DNA from: Butyrivibrio sp.
GTDB lineage: Bacteria; Bacillota; Clostridia; Lachnospirales; Lachnospiraceae
Direction: 5' to 3'
Assembly (NCBI GenBank): GCA_022486625.1
Contig: JAKVKH010000038.1
Span: 1-38,341, forward strand
DNA length: 38,341 bases
Shown: one piece after another, positions 9,841-21,650 of the stretch
Layout: each line of letters opens with the position of its first letter
Position numbering within the stretch: the stretch's first letter is position 1
Program-made: the position numbers and the translations under genes
Notes under the pieces: model-generated
Told to the model about the DNA's origin: nothing
Seen by the model: the letters and a program-made list of their open reading frames with translations, nothing else
Databases searched by the model: none

Positions 9841-12800
9841 TCAGTCTTCATCGTCCTTAACAGTAAGGTCATCTGAATCAAAGTCCTCAATGACATCCGG
9901 AATCTCATCATCAATTTCCTTCTTCAGAACCAGATTAGCCGGATCCTTGAAGTGTTCATCTGTATTCAGAGCTGTTCCGCGGTATCTCTTCATGCCTGTG
10001 CCTGCCGGAATCAGTTTACCGATAATGACATTTTCCTTCAGACCGATCAGCGGATCAACCTTGCCCTTGATTGCAGCATCGGTCAGAACCTTTGTGGTCT
10101 CCTGGAAAGAAGCTGCTGACAGGAAGGAATTTGTTGCCAGAGCAGCCTTGGTAATACCAAGAATTACCTGCTTTCCCTCTGCCGGTTTCTTACCATCATT
10201 TACGAGTGCTTCATTTCCGTCTTCGAAATCCAGAACATCTACCAGTGTGCCCGGAAGGAAATCCGTATCTCCGCTGTTCTCAATTCTGACCTTCTTCAAC
10301 ATCTGACGGACAATGACTTCGATATGCTTATCGCAGATATCAACACCCTGCAGTCTGTAAACTCGCTGTACTTCGCGAAGCAGATAATCCTGAACTGCAC
10401 GGATTCCCTTGATCTTCAGCAGATCATGCGGGTTGACACTACCTTCTGTCAGTTCATCACCAGCTTCAATCGTAGCACCATCCTGTGCCTTGATTCTGGA
10501 ACCGTAAGGAATCAGATATGCCTTTGATTCTCCGGTTTCATCGTTTGTTACAACGACTTCACGCTTTTTCTTCGTATCCTTGATCGCAACTGTTCCGTCC
10601 AGCTCAGAGATAATTGCAAGTCCCTTGGGCTTTCTGGCTTCAAACAACTCTTCTACACGGGGAAGACCCTGTGTGATATCACCGCCGGCAACACCACCTG
10701 TATGGAATGTTCTCATTGTCAGCTGTGTACCAGGTTCACCGATAGACTGTGCTGCAATAATACCAACTGCTTCACCGACCTGAACTGCTTCACCGGTTGC
10801 CATGTTCGCACCATAACATTTTGCACAGATACCGATATGTGAACGGCATGTCAGAATTGTACGGATTTTTACTGCTTCAATCGGCTGACCCTTGGAATTT
10901 ACACCAATAGTCAGGATCTTCTCTGCACGGCTCGGAGTAATCATATGATTCTTCTTTACCAGTACATTTCCGTCCTTATCCTTAATACTGTCACATGCAT
11001 ATCTTCCGGTAATACGATCCTTTAAGGGCTCGATTGTTTCCTTACCGTCCATGAATGCTCTTACTGTCATGCCAGGAATTTCTTCCTTACCCTCACTGCA
11101 GTCGATCTCACGAATAATCAGATCCTGAGATACATCGACCATTCGACGGGTCAGATATCCTGAATCGGCTGTACGAAGTGCTGTATCTGACAGACCCTTA
11201 CGGGCTCCATGTGCAGACATGAAGTATTCCAGTACATCCAGACCTTCACGGAAGTTTGACTTGATTGGCAGCTCAATGGTACGACCTGTTGTATCAGCCA
11301 TCAGGCCTCGCATACCAGCCAGCTGTTTGATCTGCTGATTACTACCACGGGCTCCGGAATCGGCCATCATGAAGATGTTATTATACTTATCCAGTCCGGA
11401 CAGCAGCACATCAGTCAGCTGTCTATCTGTTTCCATCCATGTATCAATTACCGCACGGTAACGTTCTTCATCTGTAATAAGACCACGGCGGAAGTTTGCT
11501 GCAATCTTATCAACAGTAGCCTGTGCTTCATCCAGCATCTGCTGTTTCTGCGGCGGTACTGTCATATCAGAAATGGAAACGGTCATGGCAGCACGTGTAG
11601 AATAATGATAACCGGTTGCCTTGATGTAGTCCAGAACCTCAGCAGTTCCAAATGTTCCATGTGTATTAATCAGTCTTTCAACGATCTGCTTAAGCTGTTT
11701 CTTGCCTACCATGAAGTCTACTTCAAGCTTCATGAAGTTCTCCGGCTTGGAACGATCTACAAATCCGATATCCTGCGGCAGAATCTCATTGAACAGGAAA
11801 CGTCCAAGTGTAGACTCTACTGTTCCTGTCTCAACAGTTCCATCCGGTCTCTTTTTATCCATTCTGACATGAACTCTGGACTGAAGTGTTACAAATCCAT
11901 TCTCATAGGCCAGAATTGCTTCATCAACGCTCTTAAAGTACTTGCCTTCGCCCTTGGCGCCAGGTCTCTCCTGCGTCAGATAATAGATACCCAGTACCAT
12001 ATCCTGTGTAGGAACATTTACAGGACCACCATCAGACGGCTTCAACAGATTGTTCGGTGAAAGCATCAGGAATCTGCATTCTGCCTGAGCCTCAACGGAC
12101 AGCGGAAGATGTACAGCCATCTGGTCGCCATCGAAATCGGCATTGAACGGCGTACAAGCCAGCGGATGAAGTTTGATTGCCTTACCTTCAACAAGGATAG
12201 GCTCAAATGCCTGGATGCCCAGTCTGTGCAGTGTGGGTGCACGGTTCAGCATAACCGGATGCTCTTTGATTACATCTTCAAGTACATCCCATACCTGCTC
12301 ATCCAGACGCTCAACAAGCTTCTTGGCATTTTTAATATTCTGTGAAATTCCTCTGGAAACAAGTTCTTTCATTACAAAAGGCTTGAACAGCTCGATTGCC
12401 ATTTCCTTCGGAAGACCACACTGATAAATCTTCAGTTCAGGTCCGACAACGATAACGGAACGGCCTGAATAGTCAACTCGCTTACCCAGCAGGTTCTGAC
12501 GGAAACGTCCGGACTTACCTTTCAGCATATCTGAAAGTGACTTCAGTGCTCTGTTGCCAGGTCCTGTGACCGGACGTCCACGACGACCATTATCGATCAG
12601 CGCATCTACAGCTTCCTGCAGCATTCTCTTCTCGTTACGTACGATGATATCCGGAGCACCCAGATCCAGCAGTCTCTTCAGACGGTTATTTCTGTTGATA
12701 ATTCTTCTGTACAGATCATTCAGGTCAGATGTTGCAAAACGTCCACCATCCAGCTGTACCATAGGACGAAGATCCGGAGGGATAACCGGAACACAGTCCA

Positions 12801-13548
12801 GAATCATCCATGAAGGCTGATTTCCAGACTCTCTGAATGCTTCAACAGCCTCAAGACGCTTGATGATTCTTGCTCTCTTCTGGCCGCTGGAAGAATCCAG
12901 TCCTTCCTTCAATTCCTTGTAATCTTTTTCAAGATCAATGTCCATCAGAAGTTCCTTGATGGATTCAGCGCCCATTCCTGCACGGAACTTGTTTCCCCAC
13001 TGATCTCGTGCGTCCTGATATTCCTTCTCGGAAAGCACCTGCTTATATTCCAGCGTGGTCTCTCCCGGGTTCAGAACAATATAGGATGCGAAGTACAGAA
13101 CCTTCTCCAGAATTCTCGGAGAAAGATCCAGAATCAGTCCCATACGGCTCGGGATTCCCTTAAAATACCAGATATGAGAAACAGGGGCAGCCAGTTCAAT
13201 ATGACCCATACGCTCTCTGCGGACGCTGGACTTTGTAACTTCAACACCACAACGATCGCAGATTACACCCTTATATCTGATTTTCTTATATTTACCGCAA
13301 TGACACTCCCAATCCTTTGTCGGTCCAAAAATTCTTTCACAGAACAGACCGTCTCTTTCCGGCTTCAACGTTCTGTAATTGATGGTTTCCGGCTTTAACA
13401 CCTCACCATGAGACCATTCTCTGATCTTCTCCGGCGAAGCAAGGCCGATCTTGATTGCATCAAACGTCATCGGCTGATACGTCTGCTGCATGGAGGATCT
13501 GCCACTGGAAGCTTCATTGATTGCTTTATTCATAGTTGAATCTGACAT
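9841..13548 (-). CDS. rpoC: RNA polymerase subunit beta'
   Basis: A 1235-residue catalytic subunit. It has the N-terminal zinc site CHCGKYK...CDRCG, the active-site [12 protein letters not shown] metal loop, and the bridge/trigger region ([19 protein letters not shown]). The acidic end is [13 protein letters not shown]. It begins 27 bp after rpoB and is clearly cotranscribed with it. The ATG follows GGAAGGAG. It is full length and intact. Confidence 0.98.
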   Translation of the reverse strand: MSDSTMNKAINEASSGRSSMQQTYQPMTFDAIKIGLASPEKIREWSHGEVLKPETINYRTLKPERDGLFCERIFGPTKDWECHCGKYKKIRYKGVICDRCGVEVTKSSVRRERMGHIELAAPVSHIWYFKGIPSRMGLILDLSPRILEKVLYFASYIVLNPGETTLEYKQVLSEKEYQDARDQWGNKFRAGMGAESIKELLMDIDLEKDYKELKEGLDSSSGQKRARIIKRLEAVEAFRESGNQPSWMILDCVPVIPPDLRPMVQLDGGRFATSDLNDLYRRIINRNNRLKRLLDLGAPDIIVRNEKRMLQEAVDALIDNGRRGRPVTGPGNRALKSLSDMLKGKSGRFRQNLLGKRVDYSGRSVIVVGPELKIYQCGLPKEMAIELFKPFVMKELVSRGISQNIKNAKKLVERLDEQVWDVLEDVIKEHPVMLNRAPTLHRLGIQAFEPILVEGKAIKLHPLACTPFNADFDGDQMAVHLPLSVEAQAECRFLMLSPNNLLKPSDGGPVNVPTQDMVLGIYYLTQERPGAKGEGKYFKSVDEAILAYENGFVTLQSRVHVRMDKKRPDGTVETGTVESTLGRFLFNEILPQDIGFVDRSKPENFMKLEVDFMVGKKQLKQIVERLINTHGTFGTAEVLDYIKATGYHYSTRAAMTVSISDMTVPPQKQQMLDEAQATVDKIAANFRRGLITDEERYRAVIDTWMETDRQLTDVLLSGLDKYNNIFMMADSGARGSNQQIKQLAGMRGLMADTTGRTIELPIKSNFREGLDVLEYFMSAHGARKGLSDTALRTADSGYLTRRMVDVSQDLIIREIDCSEGKEEIPGMTVRAFMDGKETIEPLKDRITGRYACDSIKDKDGNVLVKKNHMITPSRAEKILTIGVNSKGQPIEAVKIRTILTCRSHIGICAKCYGANMATGEAVQVGEAVGIIAAQSIGEPGTQLTMRTFHTGGVAGGDITQGLPRVEELFEARKPKGLAIISELDGTVAIKDTKKKREVVVTNDETGESKAYLIPYGSRIKAQDGATIEAGDELTEGSVNPHDLLKIKGIRAVQDYLLREVQRVYRLQGVDICDKHIEVIVRQMLKKVRIENSGDTDFLPGTLVDVLDFEDGNEALVNDGKKPAEGKQVILGITKAALATNSFLSAASFQETTKVLTDAAIKGKVDPLIGLKENVIIGKLIPAGTGMKRYRGTALNTDEHFKDPANLVLKKEIDDEIPDVIEDFDSDDLTVKDDED

Positions 13549-13575
13549 GTTTGTTGCTCTCCTTCCAATCGACGT

Positions 13576-16500
13576 TTACTGTTCATCGGATGAATCAGAA
13601 TTTTCTTCAGCTGCACCTGCGGCGTCAAAGCTGTCATCTTCGCCTTCATCTGCATCTGCAACAAGCTCGCCACTCTCATCATCAAATTTCTGCTTGCTGT
13701 ATCCATTTTCTTCGAAGGATTCCTGACCATAGTCACGGTTCTGATTCTCTCCCTCGATCTCATAACGATAATCCGAATCACTGTAATCGATGGTTTCCAT
13801 GATTTCAACTTCTGTATTATCTTCACGCAGAACTCTTACATCAAGTCCGAGTGACTGTAATTCCTTAAGAAGTACCTTGAAGGATTCCGGTACGCCAGGC
13901 TCAGGAATATTATCTCCCTTAATGATTGCTTCATAGGTCTTGACACGTCCTACCACATCATCAGACTTAACTGTCAGAATTTCCTGCAACGTATATGCGG
14001 CACCGTATGCTTCCAGTGCCCAAACTTCCATTTCTCCGAAACGCTGTCCGCCGAACTGAGCTTTACCACCCAGAGGCTGCTGTGTAACCAGAGAGTAAGG
14101 ACCTGTTGAACGTGCATGAATCTTATCATCAACCAGATGATGCAGTTTGAGGTAATGCATGTGTCCGATTGTTGTCGGTCCGTCAAATTTCTGCCCCGTA
14201 CGACCATCACGCAGCTGTACCTTTCCATCAGAAGTAATCGGAACGCCCTTCCAGAGTTCTCTGTGATCTCTGTTTTCATACAGATAATCCATGATTTCCG
14301 GAAGAACCACATCCTTATACTTCTTCTCGAAATCTTCCCATGAACTGTTTACATAGTCATTGGCCATTTCGAGTGTGTCCTGAATATCTTTTTCATTTGC
14401 ACCATCAAAGATAGGTGTTGCAATGTTAAATCCAAGTGCCTTGGCAGCAAGTGAAAGGTGAATTTCCAGTACCTGTCCGATATTCATACGGGAAGGTACA
14501 CCCAGGGGATTCAGCACGATATCCAGCGGACGTCCGTTCGGAAGATAAGGCATATCCTCAATAGGAAGAATACGTGAAACTACACCCTTGTTACCATGAC
14601 GGCCGGCCATCTTATCACCTACAGAGATCTTTCTCTTCTGTGCAATGTAGATACGGACTGCCTGATTCACACCCGGTGACAGTTCATCACCATTTTCTCT
14701 TGTAAATACCTTTGCATCAACGACAATACCATATTCGCCATGCGGAACTTTCAGCGATGTATCGCGGACTTCTCTTGCCTTCTCACCAAAGATGGCACGA
14801 AGCAGTCTTTCTTCAGCTGTCAGTTCTGTCTCTCCCTTAGGTGTTACCTTGCCGACAAGAATATCCCCGGCACGAACCTCTGCGCCGATACGGATAATAC
14901 CGCGGTCATCCAGATCCTTAAGTGCATCATCACCAACACCAGGAACATCACATGTGATCTCTTCCGGTCCGAGCTTTGTTTCTCTCGCTTCTGCTTCATA
15001 TTCTTCAATATGGACAGAAGTAAATACATCATCACGTACAAGGCGCTCACTGAGCAGTACAGCATCCTCGTAGTTATAACCTTCCCAGGTCATGAATCCG
15101 ATCAGCGGATTCTTACCAAGTCCAAGTTCTCCCTGTGAAGTAGACGGACCATCAGCAATTACCTGCCCGGCCTTTACACGGTCACCCTTGACTACAATCG
15201 GTCTCTGATTGTAGCAGTTACTCTGGTTGGATCTCTGGAATTTAATCAGATGGAACTCTTCCTTTTCACCATCATCATATGTCAGGCGGATCAGCTTGGA
15301 ATCAACAAAGTCAATCACACCGTCTTTTCTGGCAACAACACAGACACCTGAATCGACTGCAGCCTTTGCTTCCATACCTGTACCTACTGCAGGAGCTTCA
15401 GTTGTCAGAAGCGGTACTGCCTGACGCTGCATGTTGGAACCCATCAGGGCACGGTTTGCATCATCATTTTCCAGGAAAGGAATCAGTGCTGTAGCAACAG
15501 AGAATACCATTCGCGGAGATACATCCATGTACTCGAATGCAGTCTTCGGATATTCCTGTGTTTCTTCTCTGAAACGGCCGGATACGTTATTTCTTACGAA
15601 ATGACCTTCGGCATCCAGCGGTGTATTAGCCTGTGCTACATGATAATTATCTTCTTCGTCGGCAGTCAGATACTCAACCTCATCTGTTACGACAGGATTC
15701 TGCGGATCTGTTCTGTCAACTCTGCGGTACGGAGCTTCTACGAAACCATACTCGTTTACTCTTGCATAACTTGCCAGAGAGTTGATCAGACCGATGTTCG
15801 GTCCTTCAGGAGTCTCGATAGGACACATACGGCCATAATGCGTATAGTGTACATCTCGAACCTCGAATCCGGCTCTGTCTCGTGACAGACCGCCAGGACC
15901 CAGGGCAGAAAGACGTCTCTTGTGTGTCAGCTCACCAAGCGGGTTATTCTGATCCATGAACTGTGACAGCTGTGAAGATCCGAAGAACTCCTTAACAGCA
16001 GCCTGTACCGGTTTGATGTTGATCAGTGTCTGAGGAGAAATTTCTTCTGCATCATGTGTCGTCATTCTTTCACGGACAACTCTTTCCAGTCTGGAAAGAC
16101 CGATACGATACTGATTCTGTAACAGCTCACCTACGCAACGGATACGACGGTTGCCCAGATGATCGATATCATCATCGTGACCTGCGCCATATTCCACGTG
16201 CATGTTATAGTTAATGGAAGCAAGAATATCTTCCTTCGTAATATGCTTCGGAATCAACAGATGAACATTGGCACGGATTGCCTCAGCAAGGCCTTCCGGA
16301 TCATTCTTGTCTGCATACTCATCCAGGATCTTCTTCAGCTCCGGATAATATACATCTTCGGTAATTCCCAGCTCTGCAGGATTGCAGTCTACAAAGTGTG
16401 TAATATCCACCATCATATTGGACAGAATCTTAATGTTGCGTTCTTCCATCTGCAGCATGACATAAGGAATTGCTGCATTCTGAATCTCTGTTGCAAGAGC

Positions 16501-17454
16501 ACGGTCAACCTTTGTGCCTGCTGCAGCGATCATCTCGCCGGTTCCCTCATCTACTACATCTTCTGCAAGAATCTGACCATTGATACGATTCTTGAAATGA
16601 AGTTTCTTATTAAACTTGTATCTGCCGACCTTTGCCAGATCATATCTTCTCGGATCAAAGAACATGGCATTGATCAGACTCTCCGCGCTGTCTACGCTGA
16701 GAGGTTCACCGGGGCGAATCTTTTTATATAACTCAAGCAGGCCGCTCTGGTAATCCGTTGCCGGGTCCTTTGAAAAGCTGCCTTCAATCTTGGGTTCATC
16801 TCCGAAGAGATCGATGATTTCTTCATTTGTTCCGATTCCAAGTGCTCTGATCAGGACCGTTACAGGAACCTTTCTGGTTCTGTCGACCCTTACATAAAAA
16901 ACATCATTGGAATCTGTTTCATACTCCAGCCATGCACCACGATTCGGAATAACTGTGCAGGCAATCAGCTTCTTACCAAGTTTATCGAATGTAATATCGT
17001 AGTAGATACCGGGGGAACGTACCAACTGACTGACAATGACTCGTTCTGCGCCATTGATAACAAAAGTGCCTGTAGCCGTCATAAGCGGAAGATCACCCAT
17101 GAAGATCTCATGCTCGGTAATCTCATCCTTCTCCTTGTTATGAAGACGCACTTTTACCTTGAGAGGCGCAGCATAAGTTGCATCTCTTTCTTTGCATTTT
17201 TCAATAGAATACTTCACTTCATCTTCACATAACTTGAAGTCTACAAATTCAAGGCTTAACTTTCCGCTGTAGTCCTCAATAGGAGAGATATCGTCAAAGG
17301 CCTCTTTCAGACCTTCATCGAGGAACCACTGATAGGAGTTCTTCTGAACTTCAATCAGATTCGGCATCTCCAGGACTTCCTTCTGACGCTGATAGCTCAT
17401 GCGTATGTTCTTACCCGAACCAGTAGGATGTATTCTGTACTTTTCCATTGACAT
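13576..17454 (-). CDS. rpoB: RNA polymerase subunit beta
   Basis: A 1292-residue subunit. The rifampicin pocket is wild type ([30 protein letters not shown]), and the C-terminal clamp part ([20 protein letters not shown]) is complete. The last 60 residues are an acidic, Ser/Glu/Asp-rich tail ending NSDSSDEQ. Two ATGs six bases apart are possible; the second (17448) is better spaced from GGGGTG. It is led by its own strong promoter. Confidence 0.98.
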   Translation of the reverse strand: MSMEKYRIHPTGSGKNIRMSYQRQKEVLEMPNLIEVQKNSYQWFLDEGLKEAFDDISPIEDYSGKLSLEFVDFKLCEDEVKYSIEKCKERDATYAAPLKVKVRLHNKEKDEITEHEIFMGDLPLMTATGTFVINGAERVIVSQLVRSPGIYYDITFDKLGKKLIACTVIPNRGAWLEYETDSNDVFYVRVDRTRKVPVTVLIRALGIGTNEEIIDLFGDEPKIEGSFSKDPATDYQSGLLELYKKIRPGEPLSVDSAESLINAMFFDPRRYDLAKVGRYKFNKKLHFKNRINGQILAEDVVDEGTGEMIAAAGTKVDRALATEIQNAAIPYVMLQMEERNIKILSNMMVDITHFVDCNPAELGITEDVYYPELKKILDEYADKNDPEGLAEAIRANVHLLIPKHITKEDILASINYNMHVEYGAGHDDDIDHLGNRRIRCVGELLQNQYRIGLSRLERVVRERMTTHDAEEISPQTLINIKPVQAAVKEFFGSSQLSQFMDQNNPLGELTHKRRLSALGPGGLSRDRAGFEVRDVHYTHYGRMCPIETPEGPNIGLINSLASYARVNEYGFVEAPYRRVDRTDPQNPVVTDEVEYLTADEEDNYHVAQANTPLDAEGHFVRNNVSGRFREETQEYPKTAFEYMDVSPRMVFSVATALIPFLENDDANRALMGSNMQRQAVPLLTTEAPAVGTGMEAKAAVDSGVCVVARKDGVIDFVDSKLIRLTYDDGEKEEFHLIKFQRSNQSNCYNQRPIVVKGDRVKAGQVIADGPSTSQGELGLGKNPLIGFMTWEGYNYEDAVLLSERLVRDDVFTSVHIEEYEAEARETKLGPEEITCDVPGVGDDALKDLDDRGIIRIGAEVRAGDILVGKVTPKGETELTAEERLLRAIFGEKAREVRDTSLKVPHGEYGIVVDAKVFTRENGDELSPGVNQAVRIYIAQKRKISVGDKMAGRHGNKGVVSRILPIEDMPYLPNGRPLDIVLNPLGVPSRMNIGQVLEIHLSLAAKALGFNIATPIFDGANEKDIQDTLEMANDYVNSSWEDFEKKYKDVVLPEIMDYLYENRDHRELWKGVPITSDGKVQLRDGRTGQKFDGPTTIGHMHYLKLHHLVDDKIHARSTGPYSLVTQQPLGGKAQFGGQRFGEMEVWALEAYGAAYTLQEILTVKSDDVVGRVKTYEAIIKGDNIPEPGVPESFKVLLKELQSLGLDVRVLREDNTEVEIMETIDYSDSDYRYEIEGENQNRDYGQESFEENGYSKQKFDDESGELVADADEGEDDSFDAAGAAEENSDSSDEQ

Positions 17455-17547
17455 TCACCCCGTTCTCTATATTTTTGAAACCATGGATACCTTGTTGCCT
17501 AAAAATGAGCGCAATAAAGCCTACCACTCCACAATAGTGCATCATCC

Positions 17548-17576
17548 ATTGTACAACAAGTGATTTTTGGTGTCAA
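17548..17576 (-). promoter_or_regulatory. Promoter of rpoBC
   Basis: The minus strand reads TTGACA (17571-17576), a 17-bp spacer and TACAAT (17548-17553). Confidence 0.88.
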
Positions 17577-17714
17577 GAAAAAATATTTTCTTTTTGACTT
17601 TTTGAGAAAAATGTGATAGGAGCGTCATTCAGACACTCATTGCGATATTCGGAACATCCGAAACAGAAATTCTGATCTGATAGAAATCTTTTAACCTGGT
17701 AACTTCGTTATTAT

Positions 17715-17763
17715 GAAAAAACAGGAGAAGGTGTGTGCGCCATTTCTGAACACACGCCTCCCC
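17715..17763 (-). terminator. Terminator/attenuator after rplL
   Basis: On the minus strand GGGGAGGCGTGTG (17751-17763) pairs with CACACACCTTCTCC (17723-17736) with one bulge, then TGTTTTTT. It should uncouple rplJL from rpoBC at least in part. Confidence 0.75.
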
Positions 17764-17790
17764 CTGAACATATCTGTCTGATGACAAAAA

Positions 17791-18165
17791 TTACTTAAGA
17801 GTAACCTTTGCGCCTTCAGCCTCAACCTTAGCCTTGATATCATCAGCTTCAGCCTTCTCAACGTTCTCCTTGATCATCTTCGGAGCGCCGTCAACAAGAT
17901 CCTTTGCTTCCTTCAGGCCAAGACCTGTGATCTCACGAACAACCTTGATAACCTTAACCTTGTTAGGGCCAACTTCTGTCAGCTCAACGTTGAACTCTGT
18001 CTGCTCTTCAGCAGCACCTGCACCAGCGCCTGCTGCTGCTACAACAACACCTGCTGCTGCAGAAACACCAAACTCTTCTTCGCAAGCCTTTACGAGATCG
18101 TTCAGTTCAAGAACGGATAACTCTTTGATCGCATCAATAATTTCCTGTGTGGATAACTTTGCCAT
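17791..18165 (-). CDS. rplL: 50S ribosomal protein L7/L12
   Basis: A 124-residue stalk protein. It has an N-terminal dimerisation domain, an Ala/Gly-rich hinge (about residues 37-52) and the C-terminal factor-binding domain ([19 protein letters not shown]). It recruits translation GTPases. It lies 112 bp after rplJ in the same operon, and the ATG follows GGAGG. Confidence 0.97.
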   Translation of the reverse strand: MAKLSTQEIIDAIKELSVLELNDLVKACEEEFGVSAAAGVVVAAAGAGAGAAEEQTEFNVELTEVGPNKVKVIKVVREITGLGLKEAKDLVDGAPKMIKENVEKAEADDIKAKVEAEGAKVTLK

Positions 18166-18277
18166 GATAATATACCTCCATATTAGTATAATTTGTAATT
18201 ACTCTGGTAGAATCACACTGCCTCTGGCAGCGGACTGTTATGAATCAGACATCTGTCCGGTTCATGCTGCAACAGAT

Positions 18278-18820
18278 TTAAGCCTCTGTTGTCGGAGCTG
18301 CTTCCTCGGCTGCCGGAGCTGCTGCTTCTGCGCCGTCTGCATTCTTCTCTGCGATCTGCTTGATAACACGAGCAAAATTCGTAATAGGAGACTGAATGCT
18401 TCCAAGGAACTTGGAGAGAAGCTCTTCTCTTGAAGGAATCGTAGCGATTGCACTAAGTGCCTGGCTGTCATAGAACTTTCCTTCTACAACACCACCCTTG
18501 ATCTCGAGCTTATCTGCTGTCTTCGCAAATTTGTAAAGAACACGAGCCGGAGCTGCAGGATCTGTAGCAGAAACTGCCATTCCACTCGGTCCGTTCAGAA
18601 GATCATTCATCTGAGCGAAATCTGTTCCTTCAAATGCGAAATTCATCATCGTATTCTTGTAAACCTTGTAAGATACGCCTTCTGCACGAAGCTGCTTACG
18701 AAGTTCTGTATCCTGCTCTACCGTAAGTCCGCGGTAATCTACAAGTACGACGGCCTGCGCATCTTTGATCTTCTCAGAAATCTCATCAACTACAGGCTTT
18801 TTTAATTCAACCTTTGCCAT
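18278..18820 (-). CDS. rplJ: 50S ribosomal protein L10
   Basis: A 180-residue L10, the stalk base that anchors L7/L12 dimers. The RNA-binding N-terminal domain is complete (AVVLVDYRGLTVEQDTELRK). The C-terminus is Ala/Glu-rich (AAAPAAEEAAPTTEA), slightly longer than in E. coli. The ATG follows AAGGAGG. L10 probably controls its own operon through the leader directly upstream. Confidence 0.96.
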   Translation of the reverse strand: MAKVELKKPVVDEISEKIKDAQAVVLVDYRGLTVEQDTELRKQLRAEGVSYKVYKNTMMNFAFEGTDFAQMNDLLNGPSGMAVSATDPAAPARVLYKFAKTADKLEIKGGVVEGKFYDSQALSAIATIPSREELLSKFLGSIQSPITNFARVIKQIAEKNADGAEAAAPAAEEAAPTTEA

Positions 18821-18853
18821 CTTTTTACCTCCTTATAGAATTATTTACCGCCG

Positions 18854-18884
18854 AAAAAAAGCCTCCCCCAAGACAGGAGAGGCT
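18854..18884 (-). terminator. Attenuator hairpin in the L10 leader
   Basis: AGCCTCTCC (18876-18884) pairs with GGGGGAGGC (18861-18869), followed by TTTTTTT. It lies 34 bases upstream of the rplJ start and can stop transcription before the gene. Confidence 0.82.
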
Positions 18885-18970
18885 AAAAGTTCTAACTTTT
18901 CCTCGGCAGGCGCGTCACGCTTATGTCTTACACTTCAAGACACCTGCTGTCTTCGGCTGGTCAATGACCT
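18854..18970 (-). ncRNA. L10 leader (ribosomal protein leader RNA)
   Basis: The minus-strand RNA carries the features of the L10 leader family: GACCAGCCGAAGACAGCAGG pairing with CCTGCCGAGG further down. An intrinsic terminator follows: AGCCTCTCC / GGGGGAGGC, then seven Ts (18854-18884). The element sits between the promoter and rplJ. L10(L12)4 binding is known to control such leaders. A covariance search with the Rfam L10_leader model would settle it. Confidence 0.85.
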
Positions 18971-18975
18971 TAGTT

Positions 18976-19004
18976 AACTTACCACACTGGGTTCGATCTG
19001 TCAA
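18976..19004 (-). promoter_or_regulatory. Promoter of rplJL
   Basis: The minus strand reads TTGACA (18999-19004), a 17-bp spacer and TAAGTT (18976-18981). It starts 17 bp after the stop of the capA-like gene. Confidence 0.75.
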
Positions 19005-19020
19005 CTGTTTTCTGCATTTT

Positions 19021-20325
19021 TTATTTTGCAGTCACCACACCATCCGCATCAATTGATACATTCGGGCTCATTGACGCCATCTCATTCAGAATCCGGGTCT
19101 TCTCAGTATCCTGCGCCGAACTCACCGTGCAGCCCTGTTGCAGCGCCGGTATGAACTGCAGTGTCTTCAGTCCTTTTGTATCAAATGTTGCTTTCAGCAG
19201 ACCCGTATCCACTGCCTTTGAATTAAAAAGGAAATTTCCAAGGCTGTAAATCACCGGTACTCCATTCACATAATCAAATTTCTGCAGGCAGTGTGAATGA
19301 TCCCCTACAATCAGGTCTGCACCGGCAGCCGCAATTTCCGGTGCCTGCTGCAGCTGCAGCCAGGTTGGCTCTGTCACACTTTCTTTACCCCAGTGAATAA
19401 AGACAATCACGAAAGCTCCCGCTGCCCTGGCTTCCCCAATCCGCTGCAGAAGCAGTGTATCATCTACACTGCGGAATACTCCCGGTGAAGTCTCTGTTGC
19501 GCCTTTGGTATCCGGATTATCCATCTGTTCAATATCTGTAGCCGCAATCAGCGCAATCTTCATATCTCCCACATGATAATAAATTATACGCGACGCTTCA
19601 TCTATGTTTCTCCCGGCTCCAACATGCGCAATTCCAACACTTTCCAGTGTTGTCAGCGTATTCAGAAGTCCCGTTTCCCCATAATCATAGGAATGATTGT
19701 TTGCTACCGATACTGCATCCACACCCATATCCCGTAAAAGAGATACCGATGTCGGATTCGCATGAAAGGTATACTTCTTACCCGCAGTCGGTGTTCCATC
19801 ATTCGTATAGGGAAACTCATTATTCACCATTGTAATATCCGCGCTCTGCATTTCTGTCAGCAGATCAGCACTTATAACTCCCTGAATTCCACCGTTCTGA
19901 CTGATTCTGGTCATCACGCTGTAACCGGAATCGAACAGAATATCCCCGGCAAAAACGCAGGTCACCTGTCCATTCTCTGCCGGGTTCTTCACGTAATTGC
20001 CTGAGTCCTCCTGCACAGCAGCATTCATATTTCCCCGTGACGCGGATGCTGCCGCATTGGCTCTGTCCTCCGAAGTAATCGGCTCTGCAAGTCCTGATAC
20101 AGACTCTGCCGACTGTGCAGTTTCTGCATTTTCACTTTCAGATGCTGTATCTGCCGCTGATGCTTTCCCCCGTATGCCCAGCAGTGAAACTGTCAGTAAG
20201 ATCAGCATCCCGCCACACAACACTGTTGTCAGCGTAAATATGAACACCTTTGTAAACTTCCAGGCCCCATTCCTGTATTTATTTGTATGTTGCCCCACAT
20301 TTCTGTGTCTTCTCCGTTTTTTCAT
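19021..20325 (-). CDS. CapA family protein (PGA_cap metallophosphoesterase-like)
   Basis: A 434-residue membrane-anchored protein. It has a basic N-terminus (MKKRRRHRN), one membrane helix at about residues 25-48, a Ser/Ala/Glu-rich linker, then the calcineurin-like PGA_cap fold. Its motifs are FAGDILFD, NNEFPY, ANNHSYDYG, FIHWGKE, VGDHSHCLQ and YSLGNFLFN. CapA/PgsA proteins take part in poly-gamma-glutamate or other surface polymer work, but no capB/capC neighbour is present, so the role is open. A TTG start at 20361 is possible; I prefer the ATG at 20325. Its place between rplA and rplJ is unusual. Confidence 0.88.
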   Translation of the reverse strand: MKKRRRHRNVGQHTNKYRNGAWKFTKVFIFTLTTVLCGGMLILLTVSLLGIRGKASAADTASESENAETAQSAESVSGLAEPITSEDRANAAASASRGNMNAAVQEDSGNYVKNPAENGQVTCVFAGDILFDSGYSVMTRISQNGGIQGVISADLLTEMQSADITMVNNEFPYTNDGTPTAGKKYTFHANPTSVSLLRDMGVDAVSVANNHSYDYGETGLLNTLTTLESVGIAHVGAGRNIDEASRIIYYHVGDMKIALIAATDIEQMDNPDTKGATETSPGVFRSVDDTLLLQRIGEARAAGAFVIVFIHWGKESVTEPTWLQLQQAPEIAAAGADLIVGDHSHCLQKFDYVNGVPVIYSLGNFLFNSKAVDTGLLKATFDTKGLKTLQFIPALQQGCTVSSAQDTEKTRILNEMASMSPNVSIDADGVVTAK

Positions 20326-20332
20326 AATTTCT

Positions 20333-20361
20333 ACTATAGCAAAAAGGCATCCATTCCACAA
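20333..20361 (-). promoter_or_regulatory. Possible promoter of the capA-like gene
   Basis: The minus strand reads TTGTGG (20356-20361), a 17-bp spacer and TATAGT (20333-20338). The predicted start would fall at or next to the ATG, giving a leaderless message. No Shine-Dalgarno sequence precedes the ATG, which fits. Confidence 0.45.
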
Positions 20362-20452
20362 CTTTCTGAAAAAAATATCATAAATTTCTAAGAATATGTA
20401 TCCGAATCATAAATAAGCAGCTGACTCCTGCCACATGACTCTGCTTATCCGC

Positions 20453-20489
20453 GCAAAAAAAAGAAGACGCAGCTTTCACTGCATCTTCT
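20453..20489 (-). terminator. Intrinsic terminator of rplKA
   Basis: On the minus strand AGAAGATGCAG (20479-20489) pairs with CTGCGTCTTCT (20462-20472) through a 6-base loop, followed by a long T-run. It lies right after rplA. A second 8-bp stem, ATAAGCAG/CTGCTTAT, lies at 20412-20448. Confidence 0.88.
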
Positions 20490-20520
20490 CCTAATCACAA
20501 TGTGCAACGCACATCATGGT

Positions 20521-21210
20521 TTAATATCTGTTAGAAATAACCTTCACACCAGGGCCCATTGTAGTAGCCAGTGTGATGCTCTTAAGATACTGACCCTTAA
20601 CGGTAGACGGCTTAGCCTTTTCAATTGCTTCCATCAGAGCGCCAAAGTTCTGCTCAAGCTGTTCCTGTGAGAAAGATGCCTTTCCAACCGGAACATGGAT
20701 GATGTTAGCCTTGTCAAGTCTGTACTCAATCTTACCGGCTTTGATATCGTTAATAGCCTTTGTAACATCCATGGTTACTGTGCCAGCCTTCGGGTTCGGC
20801 ATAAGTCCCTTAGGACCAAGAACCTTACCAAGACGACCAACAACGCCCATCATGTCAGGTGTAGCTACAACAACATCAAAATCAAGCCATCCTTCATTCT
20901 GGATCTTCGGAATAAGTTCATCTCCGCCAACATAATCTGCGCCGGCAGCCTGAGCCTCATCCAGCTTTGTTCCTTTTGCAAATACCAGAACCTTAACAGT
21001 CTTACCGGTTCCGTTCGGCAGTACAACAGCGCCTCTGATCTGCTGATCAGCATGACGGCTATCGCAGCCTGTCTTGATATGAACTTCTACAGTTTCATCA
21101 AATTTAGCAGTAGCTGACTTTTTAACAAGAGCTATTGCATCAGATGCTTCATACTGCTTTGTCTTCTCAATGAGCTTAGCAGCTTCTACATACTTCTTAC
21201 CGTGTTTCAT
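20521..21210 (-). CDS. rplA: 50S ribosomal protein L1
   Basis: A 229-residue L1, normal length. The two-domain structure is visible from [13 protein letters not shown] through [14 protein letters not shown] and PNPKAGTVT to [11 protein letters not shown]. It forms the mobile L1 stalk and ejects E-site tRNA. The gene lies 14 bp after rplK with a GGAGG site. In other bacteria L1 represses its own operon by binding the mRNA leader. Confidence 0.97.
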   Translation of the reverse strand: MKHGKKYVEAAKLIEKTKQYEASDAIALVKKSATAKFDETVEVHIKTGCDSRHADQQIRGAVVLPNGTGKTVKVLVFAKGTKLDEAQAAGADYVGGDELIPKIQNEGWLDFDVVVATPDMMGVVGRLGKVLGPKGLMPNPKAGTVTMDVTKAINDIKAGKIEYRLDKANIIHVPVGKASFSQEQLEQNFGALMEAIEKAKPSTVKGQYLKSITLATTMGPGVKVISNRY

Positions 21211-21224
21211 CTCTTATTCCTCCG

Positions 21225-21650
21225 TCAGTCTTCTACTGTGATTCCCATGGATCTGGCTGTTCCGGCGATCATGCTCATGGCACCCTCAACATCAACAGCG
21301 TTCAGATCAGGCATCTTAAGTTCTGCGATTTCTCTGATCTTATCCTTGGAAATTGTGGCAACCTTGTCCTTGTTCGGAACACCGGAAGCCTTCTTCAGGT
21401 TACAAGCCTTCTTAAGAAGAACTGCAGCAGGCGGAGTCTTCGTGATGAATGTGAAGCTTCTGTCTGTATATACAGTAATAACAACAGGGATGATCAGATC
21501 ACCCTTATCTGCTGTCTTTGCGTTGAACTGCTTTGTGAATTCAACGATGTTAACACCGTGCTGACCAAGTGCTGGTCCAACCGGCGGTGCTGGTGTTGCT
21601 TTACCAGCCTGGATCTGTAACTTAATGTATCCTTCGACTTTCTTTGCCAT
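21225..21650 (-). CDS. rplK: 50S ribosomal protein L11
   Basis: A 141-residue L11 beginning [18 protein letters not shown]. The frame is open further upstream to 21710, but the ATG at 21650 follows CAGGAGG and gives the normal family length. The N-terminal thiostrepton-type domain ([13 protein letters not shown]) and the C-terminal RNA-binding domain ([11 protein letters not shown]) are complete. It has its own promoter and a long structured leader after nusG. Confidence 0.97.
   Translation of the reverse strand: MAKKVEGYIKLQIQAGKATPAPPVGPALGQHGVNIVEFTKQFNAKTADKGDLIIPVVITVYTDRSFTFITKTPPAAVLLKKACNLKKASGVPNKDKVATISKDKIREIAELKMPDLNAVDVEGAMSMIAGTARSMGITVED

Larger units (their letters stand above)
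17455..17790 (-). other. rplL-rpoB intergenic region
   Basis: 336 bp without a gene. From the rplL side it holds a terminator-like hairpin, an AT-rich stretch, a consensus promoter, and an rpoB leader of about 90 bases. I see no small ORF with a ribosome site. Confidence 0.7.

Noticed and set aside
13530..13826. A 98-codon minus-strand frame overlapping the rpoB end
   Set aside because: It is a frame-shifted shadow of the repetitive acidic rpoB tail, with no ribosome site.
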